Source of the DNA: Zygnema cylindricum
Lineage: Eukaryota; Streptophyta; Zygnematophyceae; Zygnematales; Zygnemataceae
DNA length: 64,000 nt
Direction: 5' to 3'
NCBI GenBank assembly: GCA_037447655.1
Contig: JBBHKE010001966.1
Location: 230,757-294,756 of the forward strand
The position numbers were made by a program, and so were the translations under genes. Every line of letters begins with the position of its first letter. The first letter of the stretch is position 1. This document shows, in pieces, positions 1-11,059 of this stretch. The notes beneath the pieces are model-generated. The model was not told the DNA's origin and ran no database searches. It saw only the letters and a list, made by a program, of their open reading frames with translations.

Positions 1-45
1 GTAATGACGCGTACAGACTAAACCGACGCGAAATGTCTTTTAACA
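1..45 (-). repeat. 3' LTR fragment of copia element 1
   Basis: Read on the minus strand, an LTR starts at position 45 with TGTTAAAAGACATTTCG and runs off the window edge. The same sequence with a few changes ends the LTR at 15396-15440. The adjacent run of C on the plus strand (46-52) is a G-rich polypurine tract on the element's coding strand, as expected just upstream of a 3' LTR. Confidence 0.75.
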
Positions 46-98
46 CCCCCCCTCAAGCAAAAACTAGGAAAAAGATTGAGATGAAAATAAAAGGAAAT

Positions 99-610
99 TT
101 AGCCAAGAGGAGAAGGAAGACGAAGGCCATAGGAGAGGCGATGTTGCTCAAAGTGAGGGCGATGAAGAGCCTTGGTGAGATAATCAGCCACCTGGTCGGC
201 GGATTTGACATAAAGAAACTGGAGAGTGCCATCTTCTACCCGCTCCCGAGAATAATGATACTGAATGTCGATGTGCTTCGTCCGCTTGTGGTGAACAGGA
301 TTGCGATCAAAGCAACGGCTCCCTGAGAATTGGAAAAAAAAGGAATAGGGGCTAAAGGGGGAAACCCAAGATTGGAAAGCAAGGTCCGAAGCCAAACAGC
401 TTCCTTCCCGGCGTGAGAAGCGGCCATATATTCCGCCTCAGTGCTAGAGCATGCCGTGGTAGGTTGCTTTCTGCATGACCAAGAGATAAGACCATTGCCC
501 AAAAAGAAGCACAAGCTAGTGGTGGAACGGCGAGAAAGCTCATCTTGTGCCCAATCTGAATCAACAAAATCCGTAAGAGCACTAAACCAGAGGAAGAATA
601 TGTGAGACAA
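99..610 (-). pseudogene. copia 1 RNase H domain
   Basis: Two overlapping minus-strand frames carry the RNase H signature: DSDWAQDELSRRSTTS, then SSTEAEYMAAS (236-610), then KRTKHIDIQYHYSRE and DYLTKALHRPHFE (99-395). These match the usual copia series of D-DW, S-TEAEY, KHIDI-H and DI-TK. The shift between the two frames near 300 means no continuous product. Confidence 0.8.
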
Positions 611-1690
611 AGAGTTTTAGTGCCCTGTAGATAACAAAAGACACGTTCGGCTGCGGCAAGATGATCAAGAGAAGGACGTTGGAGGAATTGACTAAGTTTC
701 GTGAAAGCTGTGGCAATGTCAGGGCGGGTGGCCTGCATGGCGTATATAAGGGCCCCGAACATCGAGCGGTAAGTGGCATGGAGGGAGGGGGAGAGAAAGG
801 AGTTAGTGGAAGGGAGGAGAGGAGCATTGGCATTCAAAAGAGTGGAAAGGGAGGAGCACTCTGTCATGCCAAAGCGTTCTAAAAGATCACAAATAAAAGT
901 CTCTTGAGAGAGAGAGAGGGTGCGAGCCGAGCGGTTACGACAAACTTGAATGCCCAAATAATAAATGAGCTCACCTAGATCGGCCATGTCAAAATGGGTC
1001 TGAAGGAGAGATTTGATAGTGGAGATTTCAGAGAGGGAAGGACCAACAAGAAAGAGATTGTCGACAAAGATGGCAACAATGATCAAAGAGGTGCCAAAGC
1101 CACGAGAGTAAATGCTAAAATCGGCATAAATTTGGGTAAATCCTTCTTTCCGCATAATGGCATCTATGGTATGGTTCTATACATGGGGGGAATGCTTTAA
1201 TCCATAGATTTTTGTAATGAGATGGCAAACCAGATGTTCAGATCCAAGGGAAATATAGCCTTCAGGCTAATGCATGTAAATGTCTTCGTACAAGATCCCA
1301 TTTAAGAAGGCATTTTTAACATCCATTTGATGAACATGGAAATCATGTTCAGCAACTAAACCAAGTAAAGTGTGGATAGATGTCAACCGGGCAACAGAAG
1401 CAACAGTGAAATCTTTACCTTCCATTTGGGAAAATCCCTTCGCCACCAAGCGAGCTTTGTATTTGTCCACGGATCCATCCGCTTTTTGTTTTACACGGAA
1501 GACCCATTTCAAACCGATTGCCTTTCTTGCAGGGGGAAGGGGAACAAGATTCCATGTTTTGTTGGAAAGTAAGGCATTAAATTCACCATCAGCGGCGATT
1601 TTCCAAAGGGAGGCATCACGACGTTTTAGAGCAGCTTTGAGAGAGAGAGGGGCTGAAATAAGAGAGGCAGAGGTCGCAGGCGAGTAACGT
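352..1690 (-). pseudogene. copia 1 reverse transcriptase, broken
   Basis: The N-terminal RT block (1267-1512) contains KYKARLVAKGFSQMEG and HQMDVKNAFLNG, classic copia RT motifs. A stop follows immediately. The second block (352-1155) contains the polymerase-site region as FVDN in place of the usual YVDD, followed by MADLGELIYYLGIQV. The changed catalytic motif and the stops argue against any activity. Confidence 0.85.
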
Positions 1691-1708
1691 AAGCTAGAGA
1701 GGCATGGC

Positions 1709-2830
1709 CTATGGAAGTAATAAGCCGAGAGGGGGGAACTCTAGAGCGTGCGAGGTTTCGGCGAGGTAAAAGAGAGGGGTCAAGAAGCGGGGAAGGCTCA
1801 CGCTCGGGAAGTGAAGTCTCAACAGGAGCAAAAGGCCCGGAAGAGGTGACTGGGAAAAAATTGTGGGATAAAGATTTTCAAAAAGAGGATCATCTTGGGA
1901 AAGAGGGAGAGAGGAGGTAGTATCTAGATTTTCAAAAAGAGGATCATCTTGGGAAAGAGGGAGAGAGGAGGTAGTATCTTCAGAATTTATGACAGGATGA
2001 AGAGGAAGGGCAGCTGATTGGATGGCAGGAGTGATGGGAGCAATCGGGAAAACAAGGGGGGAATGACAAAATGGAGGAGAAGGGGGACTTGAAGATGATG
2101 AGAGGAAAAATATGGGAGGATTAAGAGGAGAGGGGTGGGAAGGTGTAAGGTAGGTGAATTCGAATGGTTGAAGAGATTGAAGGGGAAGGTTTGGGGGAAG
2201 AGTGTCAAAGAGGGTGAGGGAAGGAAAGTCGGATAATGGGGGAAAAGTGGAAGAGAATGGCATACAAGACAAGGTTTGGAGAAGTGGCGTTTCGTTGAAA
2301 GTTACTTTTCTAGTGGTGATGACGCGATGCTGAGAAGGTCTCCAGATGCGGTACGCTTTGGAATTTGGAGCGTACCCAACGAAAATACCACAAAATGCGC
2401 GGGCGCCCAATTTGTCGTCTGATTGGAGGAGGTCTTTATACCACGCTTCACAACCAAAGATTCTAAGGTGGCGTATATCTGGTTTGACAGAGGACCATGC
2501 TTCCATTGGAGTAGATTTTGGTAAAGCGTTAGTGGGACAAAGATTGCATAAGTAATATGCGCAAACGACAGCCTTTGCCCAAAATTCATAAGGCAAATTC
2601 GCAAAGTACAGCATAGAGCGTGACATGTCATGTAATGTTCGATTTTACCTTTTTGCAATGCCGTTTTGTTGTGGCGTCGGAGGCGCCGTTAAATGACGCG
2701 AGATTCCATGTTGCATGAGAAATTCAAAAAATTGGTTGGACAAAAATTCGCCACCATTGTCACTGCGCAAGACCTTGATTCGTTTGTTGTGAAAATTTTC
2801 TGCAAACGCCTTAAATTCCTGAAATCATGC
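1709..2830 (-). pseudogene. copia 1 integrase C-terminal half and linker
   Basis: The minus strand between 2830 and 2640 reads RSDNGGEF and then QQNGIAKR, the second catalytic Asp and the catalytic-Glu neighbourhood of copia integrases. The block 1709-2626 continues with EFWAKAVVCAYYL and RIFGCEAW, then a Ser/Pro-rich linker. The linker holds an in-frame 54-bp tandem duplication (about 1868-1975). A 28-bp duplication near 2810-2865 disrupts the integrase core. Dead copy. Confidence 0.8.
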
Positions 2831-3000
2831 AATACGCCTTAAATTCCTGAAATCATGCAATAGCGTCAGATTAATGACAGATGCGATACACGTGTGAAAA
2901 ACGAGTGACGTGGTCAATGAAAGTGACAAAATAAAAAGATCCACTGTAGCTACGCGTGCGCAGGGGACCACACACGTCCGTATGTACAAGTGCAAGTGGT

Positions 3001-3600
3001 TTAGTCAAGATGGTGTGCTAGTGGGAAATAATGACGCGGCATTTTTCCTAGCACACAACCTTGACAAAAATCCAAAGATTTGATAGAGAATGAATTTAGT
3101 CCAGTTACAAGATTTGGCAAAGTACGCAAACTTTCGCTATTTAGATGACCATATCTTAAATGCCAAAGTGGAAAACTTTCGACGCTAGCATTTAAAGCAA
3201 ATATTTTTGGAACACTATAGGATTCTACGACATACGTAGAATCTCGTGCTACGCCAAAACCTAAAGTACTATTGTCTTTTCTATCAATAAAAGTTACTCT
3301 ATCATTATCAAATTCAGCTTTTAAGCCATCAAAAGTGGCGACTTTGACAGAAAATAGATTCCTAGCTAGACCAGGTACAAAGAGTACGTTGCGAATGTGA
3401 ATAGACACATTAGGGACGTTTACGTCGCCAAAATGAGTGGCCAACAGAATGCGGTCGTCTCCTAAGCGAATCTCCATAGGAGATGATAAAGGAGAAAGGT
3501 GAGTGAACCAATCGGATCGTGGTGATAGGTGGTGACTAGCACCACTATCTATTAGCCAATCGTCAAGGGTTTGAGATAGTAAAGCATACCCTTGTGGAAG
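3001..3600 (-). pseudogene. copia 1 protease and GAG-pre-integrase
   Basis: The minus strand has an intact D-S-G aspartic-protease triad (WLIDSGASHH near 3550), the downstream VLFVPGLARNLFSV strand typical of copia proteases, and the pre-integrase zinc-like motif LWHLRYGHLN...FCQGCVLGK. An in-frame stop lies just upstream of the protease near 3604, separating it from gag. Confidence 0.85.
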
Positions 3601-3791
3601 TTAATTATCCGAAGTGACAAAATTTGGGATATGATGGGCAACATTTCCATATCCGAATTCTGGTGAGGGAGGGAGTACAAAAAGGGTAGCTACTAGAGAG
3701 GGATAATTAGAGGGAAAATGTGGGGAGAAAGCGGTCGACCAAGGGAGGTTAACGGAGTATGAAGAGGCATAGTGCCTGGGACGTTAGAAGA

Positions 3792-4019
3792 TTAGGGGAG
3801 GGATGGAGAAGGGGGGAAAAGATGAGGATAAAGATAATTTGTAGGGAAGGAAGGGTGTGGAGGGAGTGGGGGGGTGGGAAGAATTGGTGGTGCAGTATTG
3901 GCAAAGTTGGCATTCCCTCCATTTTTAGGGGGATTGGATGCCTCGGCTGCTTTCCGCCTCGTCAATTTTTGACATTCTTCAACGGCATGTCCTTTTGTTT
4001 TGCAGTAAGCGCAAAACAA
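3792..4019 (-). pseudogene. copia 1 gag C-terminus with zinc knuckle
   Basis: The minus-strand frame begins with CAYCKTKGHAVEEC, a CX2CX4HX4C retroviral-type zinc knuckle, followed by a Pro-rich tail. The upstream part of gag is absent because the homology ends at the poly-C run around 4026. Confidence 0.75.
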
Positions 4020-4025
4020 ACGCTA

Positions 4026-4185
4026 CACCCCCCCCCCCGAGTTAGTTCACTGATTTTTAGCAATAAAATCATTTGCATTAGAGAGATTTAGAGCAGAAAA
4101 AGAGAGAATTTTGTCTCTTCATGCAAAAGTTTGCTACAAAGGGAGTGAAAGGGAATGGATTGGTTGTCATGCCGCATGGTATCGG
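4026..4185. other. Copia 1 truncation junction
   Basis: A run of about 12 C marks the point where copia 1 stops. The following 150 bases show no coding signal I recognise and lead into the minisatellite. Confidence 0.4.
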
Positions 4186-4440
4186 ACGCATGCGCGCACA
4201 ACATTTTGCATGCGTACACGATATCGCGCACGCACGCACAATATTGTGCTCGCGCGCGTGATATTCTGCATGCGTGCACAATACGGTGCACGCACGCGCA
4301 ATATTGTGTCCACGCGCACGATATCGTGCACGCGTTCGCGATATTCGGCGTGCGCGTGATTTCATTCACGCGCGCACGATATCATTCTCGCACGCACGAT
4401 ATTTCGGCGTGCGTGTATGATTTTCGGTCGCACGTGCGAC
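4186..4440. repeat. 20-bp alternating purine-pyrimidine minisatellite
   Basis: About 12 head-to-tail units of 20 bp with a consensus close to CGCGCACGATATCGTGCACG. Each unit is nearly its own reverse complement, with long alternating purine-pyrimidine runs. Because 20 is not a multiple of 3 and stops are rare in the unit, every frame stays open; those frames should not be called genes. Confidence 0.85.
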
Positions 4441-4459
4441 CGCGATTTATTTATGTTTG

Positions 4460-4906
4460 ATGTGTACGCGATTCGCGTACACGTCTAATAGAACAAATAC
4501 TAATTTCGTGCGTGGTACCATGTCGTTTCATGCGCAGGTACACATTTTTCAAGTATTTCGTGCGATACTATATATTTCGTGCGATATGTTTCGTTTCGTG
4601 TGTACGCACGATACGAAGTGTGCTTGCAAACAAGAAGGTGACACGTGTAAATGTAGCGCATCGGAACGCAAGAGTCCTTGTTCGGAGGTTTTGAAGATCC
4701 CTTATAGATATTATGGACCGGGTGATCCGGCCTCCAAAGACCCATCAACATTTTGTAGCAAAGGTAAAGGGTGTGAGGAGACGTGCGACGGCGGGACATG
4801 CGGATCGTATTCTATTCGTAATGGAATAACACTGGTGACTTTAGGCAATGAAACGGTATTGCTTCACTACAGTGATTATAAATGCAAGTGCATGCCAAAA
4901 AAATAG
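4460..4906 (+). CDS. Candidate small cysteine-rich protein or last exon
   Basis: The frame opens at an ATG at 4460 and closes with TAG at 4906. The first 50 codons derive from repeat-like DNA. The C-terminal 95 residues are unlike their surroundings: twelve Cys in patterns such as KCACKQ, DTCKC, GCEETCDGGTC and a final YKCKCMPKK, with Gly and charged residues. This looks like a disulfide-rich secreted or metal-binding domain. I do not recognise the family. The true exon may start near 4619, just after a TACGAAG that could act as a splice acceptor, with the minisatellite lying in the preceding intron. No signal peptide is evident. It could also be a chance frame. Confidence 0.35.
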   Translation: MCTRFAYTSNRTNTNFVRGTMSFHAQVHIFQVFRAILYISCDMFRFVCTHDTKCACKQEGDTCKCSASERKSPCSEVLKIPYRYYGPGDPASKDPSTFCSKGKGCEETCDGGTCGSYSIRNGITLVTLGNETVLLHYSDYKCKCMPKK

Positions 4907-6540
4907 TAGTAGGGAGTTTTATATCTTGATTAAGTTATGTAGGTTTCTAGTTTCTGGTCGATTAAAAAATAATTCTGGTACATCATGCGGTTCTGTTATT
5001 TATTTAGTTTTTGTTTTTTTTTATATAAGAGTAGAGAGGTTTTATTTTGTCAGGTTTGAAGGAGTTGTTGTTGACAATGTATGGATTAGATTTGGGATAA
5101 AATGATCTCATATGGAAATTTCTGATAAGTTAGATGCTTTGTATTTTATTAGGAAAGTTTGTTTTAAAAAGTGTGATCTGTTTAAGTGTTTTCCTCTTAA
5201 AGGGCCAACTGCTTTCACTCTTAGTTAATATTTTAAGTGTATGTTTCTAGTTTTTCTATACCTTAAATGCATCTTGTTTGGATGTTCTAGTAGAGATCTA
5301 AAAAAAAATGTTAGAATCCAAATATTTCCAAGATAGAAGTCCTAGAAAAGCTTTTCCATTGAATACATTACAAGTATGAAGAAATGTATGTTTCAAATTT
5401 AACAAGTCGATTCACATCGGATTAAAAAATTCATGCAAATACTACCCAAATCGCATGATTTTTTTATATAATGTTATGGTTGTAAAAAAAAAAAATCTGG
5501 GTAGTTTACAGAAATCCACGACTATCCATACCAAACCGTACCGCTTATTTTGTCTTTTTACGAAATACAACATTACAGAGAATCTTGCCAATACTCTCCG
5601 AAGGTAGGTAATACTGACCGTCGGATGTTCATCCGCGAGGCGTTCGCTTCGTTTTTCTCTGTAACTCTTAACGTACCTCTCGAAGGTGGGTTGGAAGATA
5701 CAAAAAAAAAAAAAAAATCGTGAAATGTTGGACGATTAAGCTACATGTCACGATGGATAACAACGAAAATTGACAAAATTTGCACATGACACGCGCTTTC
5801 AAAAATACAACCGAAAAATAAAAATGTAAGTTCGTAACTCTCCTTTGTCACTCTTATTTCGGTACCTTTTGTTTGTCACACTTTTTGTCAAAAGACTTTC
5901 GTTATGTTCGAAAACAGGAACCCTAAAAAATGAGTTGGCGTAGAAGATTGGCGTTTGCAAAAAGTATAACAACCTTCTGTCGTATGATGATTTCGTACGC
6001 GGGTACATGGTACGCCAGTGAAGATTTGATGTAAACTTTGTCGGTGCCAAAAATCTTAAGTACATTCAATATCGGATCGTAGCTTACGTGGTGACACTCA
6101 ATGTATATCACGTGGATTACAAACTCTTCGTGATGGAACATCCACTCAATCGACCTGGTGTATAGAGTTGGCCGTACGATTACAGAAACGGTTGATAGAA
6201 CGTTACCCTAAATGGATAGCAATATCGGATATTTTATTTTATCCAAGCCGATGATGATTTTGTGTACACTAATTTTGAATGTATGTTTGAGAATGTCGAA
6301 GCTTTTTGCTGGTTTTTTATACTTTATTTTTACTTTTAAATACTTGTGCTTTTTACAATGATTTCCCTTTTTTTGTCAAAGTGTAAGACTCGGTTCGGTT
6401 TATGGCAAATTTTGTAAAACAATGTTTTTGGTCCTTGCATACATGTTAATATATAAATATATAAATTTTTACTAAGATTGGATATTTAATCTTAACGAAA
6501 AAATTATTTGACAGGGAAAACAAAAAAACGTGTGCAAATA

Positions 6541-6630
6541 TTGTCTGGTAACCTCATCTTGTATGCTTAATATTTGTGTTTTTCTGGTACAATACGAATA
6601 TTATATGAGGTTACCAGATTTAGTGTTTGC
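6541..6630. repeat. Small foldback
   Basis: The 14-bp arm TCTGGTAACCTCAT near 6543 is repeated in inverse as ATGAGGTTACCAGA near 6605, with further partial pairing outside (TGCAAA on both ends). It may be a tiny MITE or a decayed terminal inverted repeat. Confidence 0.5.
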
Positions 6631-7464
6631 ATACTTTTTCGCACTTTAGACCAATTAATAGGAAACATTTTTGGATATCTACAAAAATGATAATTAGCCT
6701 CCAATGATAAACTGTCACAAATGTCCAAAATGTTGTCTTTAATTTATCCGCATTCAGTTTTGATGGGAAGGTGAATTAAGTTAAAAAGAAAAAGAAAGTA
6801 CATCGCTAACATACAGAGAATATCACTGGCTCAGAGTAAAAAAGATGAGAAGAGTATTTTCTGTTCAAAATAAACAATAAAAAAAAGGTAACATTTAACA
6901 TGACCTACTATACATAATAACTGACGTTGCAAAAGTACCTTAAGTAAAAACAGATCCCTACAACGATCAGCTGAAAGATTCTACGGGCAAGTTAGGGTAT
7001 GTCCCAATGTGCATAAGTAAGGGTTTTTTTTTCTGTCGTTTTACTATAAAACTTAGCGCCATACTGCCTAAGTTGCAAGCTTACGAAGAAATCGCAAATT
7101 TGTAGAGTACAATTTGCGACATCCTCAAACTTAGGATGTACGAAAATTTGTCGTCTTGTGTCTTTCGACCCATTTCCACGACAAAAAAAGTCATCTTCAA
7201 ACTTTTCATTAAAACACATGCGCGATGAGTTTTAAACTAGGTAATTTCAATAAACAAATAGGAAAATATATTCCCACGTGCCGTAATTTTCGAAAATTTT
7301 CATACGATTTCCAAGGACAAAGAAAAGTATAGAATTCGCTATGTTTTGTCCGTTTGCATTCAAATACGACGAAGAAAAGTACACAATTTGTTTGGTTACA
7401 GATTAATTTTTTGCAAGGGTCTCCAAAATTTTGATGCCATTTCACGTCGACCGCACAAGAGACG

Positions 7465-7540
7465 CAAAGGCAAAGTGCATCTTCTTCAACCGGGAAACGG
7501 CACAGGCAAAGCGCATCTTCTTCAACCGAGAAACGGCACA
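7465..7540. repeat. 36-bp tandem duplication
   Basis: AGGCAAAG-GCATCTTCTTC followed by AACCG-GAAACGGCAC occurs twice head to tail with two or three changes. Confidence 0.7.
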
Positions 7541-7885
7541 GGCTGGAAGGCGATACGTCTACAATATCACGGTAAGACATGCGAAGTCAAAAAACAGTTC
7601 CAAAAAATAACGTGCGATAACACACATTAAGACCTTCACAACCGTCACGGATATTGTCGACGTATACAATCGTCACAAACGTAAGTTACAATTACGTTCT
7701 TACACAAAAGGAAACTTAAAAATCGGGTCCTACGGATCCGCGCTAAAATACAAAGTAAGTTGCTAAGTTACAAGGACATGGGGACATACCCTAAGTACTA
7801 TTTGATGGGATTGAAAGGATTCGAGTTCCAAATTTTGGGGGTCGGTCAGATTCTTGCAGGTGATTTACAAGAAAAAAAAAGGTGG

Positions 7886-9320
7886 AAGGTATACGGGAGA
7901 TGTACCACTGATTTTGTACTTATTCGGGTACCCAGCGGGTACAGGTAGTCGCGAGAAATCGAGTTTCAGCTAACATTTATTTTCGTAAACGCGGTTTGTG
8001 TTGAAATTCAAGTATTTTCTAGGTCTAGAGATTGTAAAATAAAAAGCAAAGAGGAGACACTGACAGCTTGCCTCTAACTCTTCACTCAAGTCCCCACACT
8101 TGTCGCAGTCGCTGAAGACTTGAGGAAGAGTTAGATCCAAGGCTGCATAGGCTGTCCAAAGAATATAGTAAGGCAAATCTTGATAGAGTTACCTAAAAGA
8201 TTTCGACGGACCCAAGATTTGATCTGCGTACCTGCCGTCTGTCAAACTAGCCGTTAGCCTTACCTGTTTAGTCAAAGACAAGTGTCAAATGATATAGGGT
8301 TTAATACTTATATAAAGACTTACACGTAGACTAATTCATTCAACAGAAACTTCATTCGGGATGCATAGATGCAGTTATGTAGAGTATGGAGTACGGTACA
8401 GAGAAGAAACAGATACCGCGCATTTTGTTTCGATAGCGAAACAAATACCGAGCAAGTATTTATGACGGCTACGATTGAAATCTAGTTTTGATCCGACAGC
8501 CGGAAGGATGCCGAGATCGCGGAAGAGAATCGCGGCGGTTTCCGATCATCGCCACATCGAGTGACACGTGGCGCGAAAAACATTGGATTGCGGCAACTCC
8601 GGACATTACGGGAACAAATCCCGATTTGACACGTGTCGACATTTTGGCCATGTTGTACGATGGCCGTACAAAAAGTACATCGGTACCTGTACTTTTATGT
8701 ACCACACGGTAACTTGATTGGTGTCGTACATCAATAGATAAAGTTTTAGAGAGAAAATAGGACTTAGAAAAATTAAGTAGGTAGCAGCCTCTCTCCAAGA
8801 GAGCTCCTGTACAAAAGGTCATCTTTGACTATTCATAACTATCAATTTACTCAACCATTTTCATTAATTCTTTTTGCTGCGCACAGGGGAGTCCATGCCA
8901 CACAGGGGTGTAGTCCGTTAGAGGTTTTACCTGCCACAGTGGCTGCATTTCTAAGGGAAAGTCAAAGTGGGTGAATGTGTCTAAAACCCATATACTAACT
9001 TTGCATTCTCTGGTGGAACTGAGCACACAGAAAGTCTTATTTCACCGGGGTGAAGCGATAATGGGTTTGTGATTGACAAGGGTCAGTCATTCGGGTTTAT
9101 ATGAACTTGGAGTCGGCACTATCTAGATTAGCTTCTTTTGGATCTGCGATTTTTGTGGGCAATGGAGCACACAGAGTTTCAGTTCGGGAAACGGTTAATA
9201 ATTTTGGAGCGTGACATAACCCGGTCGAGCGTCAAGTACTCAGATTTTGAAAAAAAAAGAAACAGTCGGTTTCGGTTATCTAAAATTTTAACTTTTGCGA
9301 CAGCTGTTCTGGGGTCTTTC
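7886..9320 (+). repeat. Dispersed repeat B, split by a 1.2-kb insertion
   Basis: 7886-7992 matches 50071-50170 (GGGAGATGTACCACT through TTCGTAAACGCG), and 9185-9320 matches the directly following 50180-50300 (ACGGTTAA-AATTTTGGA through TTTTGCGAC). At 50 kb the two parts are contiguous, so about 1.2 kb has been inserted here. No protein is encoded that I can support. Confidence 0.75.
7995..9178. mobile_element. Insertion in repeat B, possible solo LTR
   Basis: The inserted segment begins near TGTTGAAATTC (7999) and ends near GAGCACACA (9174), so it has the TG...CA ends of an LTR. It carries a good TATA-like box (ACTTATATAAAGACT near 8308) and no open frame of note. The flanks GTTTG and GTTTC could be a decayed 5-bp target duplication. 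A solo LTR is the simplest reading, but the ends are not fixed. Confidence 0.35.
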
Positions 9321-9330
9321 ATTGTTCGTA

Positions 9331-10130
9331 GACAGACACGGTCACTTAAAGTCGTGATGTTTGTTGACGCTTTGTCAATTTCTGGCATTGTAGATGTTAC
9401 GTTTCATGTGACTTTGAAAACGCATGTATTTGAAACATTGTCGACGTCATGCTTAGCTGTAACACTGTTGACGTCACTCATCCTAGGACCGACAAAAATG
9501 TGACGCTAAATGACGATGGCACCGCGAATCTGTGCCATTATGCTAATGACTTCATCTTCGGGTGTTAACAATCATAGTTATACAATTATTCGCTGTCCGA
9601 TTCTAACTGCAATAGAATTTGACGGCCGTAAATTCATCTTTGTAAAAAAGTTCACTTTCAAATTGACTCGTTGAATATTGAGCCCTTAAAATTCACATGT
9701 CTGTACTTTTTGGCGGCGGCTTGTTATTGCCGGCTGGTGGCTGCCGGCCTGAGTCCCCGGAGTACGTACGGCGCAACTTATCTTATCATAGGTGTGCTTT
9801 ACGGGAAACTACATCGAGACCGTCAATCCGGCAAACATTACTTTTCGCACGTGCTAAGAACCAATCAAAACGCCGAAATGTTGCATAAAACGTAGTGCTC
9901 TTAAAAAGTTCATACTCTGGGTAACATTCCATTAGACCTAAGGTGGGGCTCTTTACTGAACGCCGTACGTTTTCGTATAGCACTGTACACAGTCGTACCA
10001 TGATTTTTTTTTGTCAGACGAAACATCGGTTGTGGAAAGCTGTTGGGAAGCTCCAATGATGTAAGCGTAATTCGTTACCGTTGGATGTTTCACTATTTGA
10101 GATCCGTGAAGCAATCGCGCACATTATCCA
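9331..10130. other. Intergenic DNA, no feature recognised
   Basis: Short frames occur on both strands but none has a recognisable motif, biased composition or splice context. Confidence 0.4.
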
Positions 10131-10183
10131 TTGGGGCCCACTGGATGGTTACTATTGGTACACGTGAAAAAACAAAAAAATAT

Positions 10184-10470
10184 ATACTTTGATAAAGCGC
10201 TCACAGGCGTGCACGTCATACTAGCCCATGTGATATCTGCCTCGCTGGATGCAGGTGAGCCCGAAAATATCCTCGCACGCTCCGTCAAACATCCACTGAC
10301 ATTCAAAGTTTGTCACAACCTTCATAGTTTTCTGTGTCTTTTTGCCATTCCGTTTTAAAATTTTGATTTCCATTTTCAAAATCAAAATCTAGCAGCAAAC
10401 TTTTCGTACGAATCATTAACTACCTCTGGTCGTACAAATGTTTTGTTATGACTTTCCGTTTGTAGATTTT
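10184..10470 (+). repeat. Dispersed repeat A, copy 1
   Basis: The segment from ATACTTTGATAAAGCG through TGACTTTCCGTTTGTAGAT matches 15441-15716 over about 275 bp with scattered substitutions. The second copy directly abuts a copia LTR, so repeat A was the insertion target there. Confidence 0.85.
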
Positions 10471-10509
10471 CTTAAGATTTTTTTGAAATCTGTAATCTAA
10501 CCTATACGG

Positions 10510-10570
10510 CGCCAATCATAATTAAGGAAGGTTTGCTATGTCACCAATCATAATTAAGGAAGGTTTGTTA
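10510..10570 (+). repeat. 25-bp direct repeat
   Basis: CAATCATAATTAAGGAAGG plus TTTG occurs twice, separated by a short spacer. Confidence 0.8.
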
Positions 10571-11059
10571 CTGGCCCGACAAAATGGAGCGGACTTCCAG
10601 TAAACGCTAGACTTGTCCGTACATTTACTGAGACCGCCTAATAGAATGTTACCCTCATCCAACAAAATAGCATCTCCCTCTCTTTCAAAATCTCCCTCAA
10701 GATGGCGATTGTCATATACCCCCATCTCCTCCTCTCCGCCCTCTCTCTCCTATTTATTCTTCAACCACTGTTGGCTGCCACGTGTCCCACCAATCCAAGC
10801 ACCCTCTGCTATTTTCGCTTTAACCGGTTTCCGACATCCGTACCCACCTTCAGGTGCGTTATTTACCGATCGGGTTGACGCTCAAAAGTCAAATGTCGTT
10901 CAATGTTATCTTATTTTTTGCGTTTTCCCATCAGTATAAAAATAAGGGAACGTTGTTCACCTTGGGGGAAACCCTTATATAGGCGCCATGTCTGTCTCGA
11001 TATTTTTCCGTCACACGGCCGTACCGCGGGCACGATGTAGCGCTACCGCCCGTCGCGGT

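Larger units (their letters stand above)
46..4025 (-). mobile_element. Decayed Ty1/copia retrotransposon 1 (zinc knuckle to RNase H)
   Basis: The domains run on the minus strand in copia order: gag zinc knuckle (3792-4019), aspartic protease with DWLIDSGAS near 3550, GAG-pre-integrase (3001-3477), integrase (about 1950-2830), reverse transcriptase (352-1690) and RNase H (99-610). Integrase before RT is diagnostic of Ty1/copia. The reading frame is broken many times by stops and shifts, for example a stop right after EDIYMH in RT and one just upstream of the protease. The gag side stops at a run of C near 4026, beyond which the sequence is unrelated, so the 5' end is truncated. It is a dead copy. 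It shares its LTR with the gag/LTR piece at 14.2-15.44 kb. Confidence 0.9.
4907..7880. other. AT-rich intergenic DNA, no gene seen
   Basis: I see no convincing coding sequence on either strand. The stretch contains homopolymer runs, a short foldback at 6541-6630 and a tandem duplication at about 7465-7540. Confidence 0.5.

Noticed and set aside
661-1920. Plus-strand frames across copia 1
   Set aside because: Antisense shadows of RT and integrase sequence.
4140-4195. TGGTATCGGACGC as a plus-strand copia primer site
   Set aside because: It differs from the initiator-tRNA complement at several bases and no LTR or gag follows; too weak to call.
4078-4369. Open frames on both strands across the 20-bp array
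   Set aside because: The unit lacks stops in all phases, so openness carries no information.
4186-4440. Possible CRISPR array
   Set aside because: Units are directly tandem without unique spacers, and the window is eukaryotic; it is a minisatellite.
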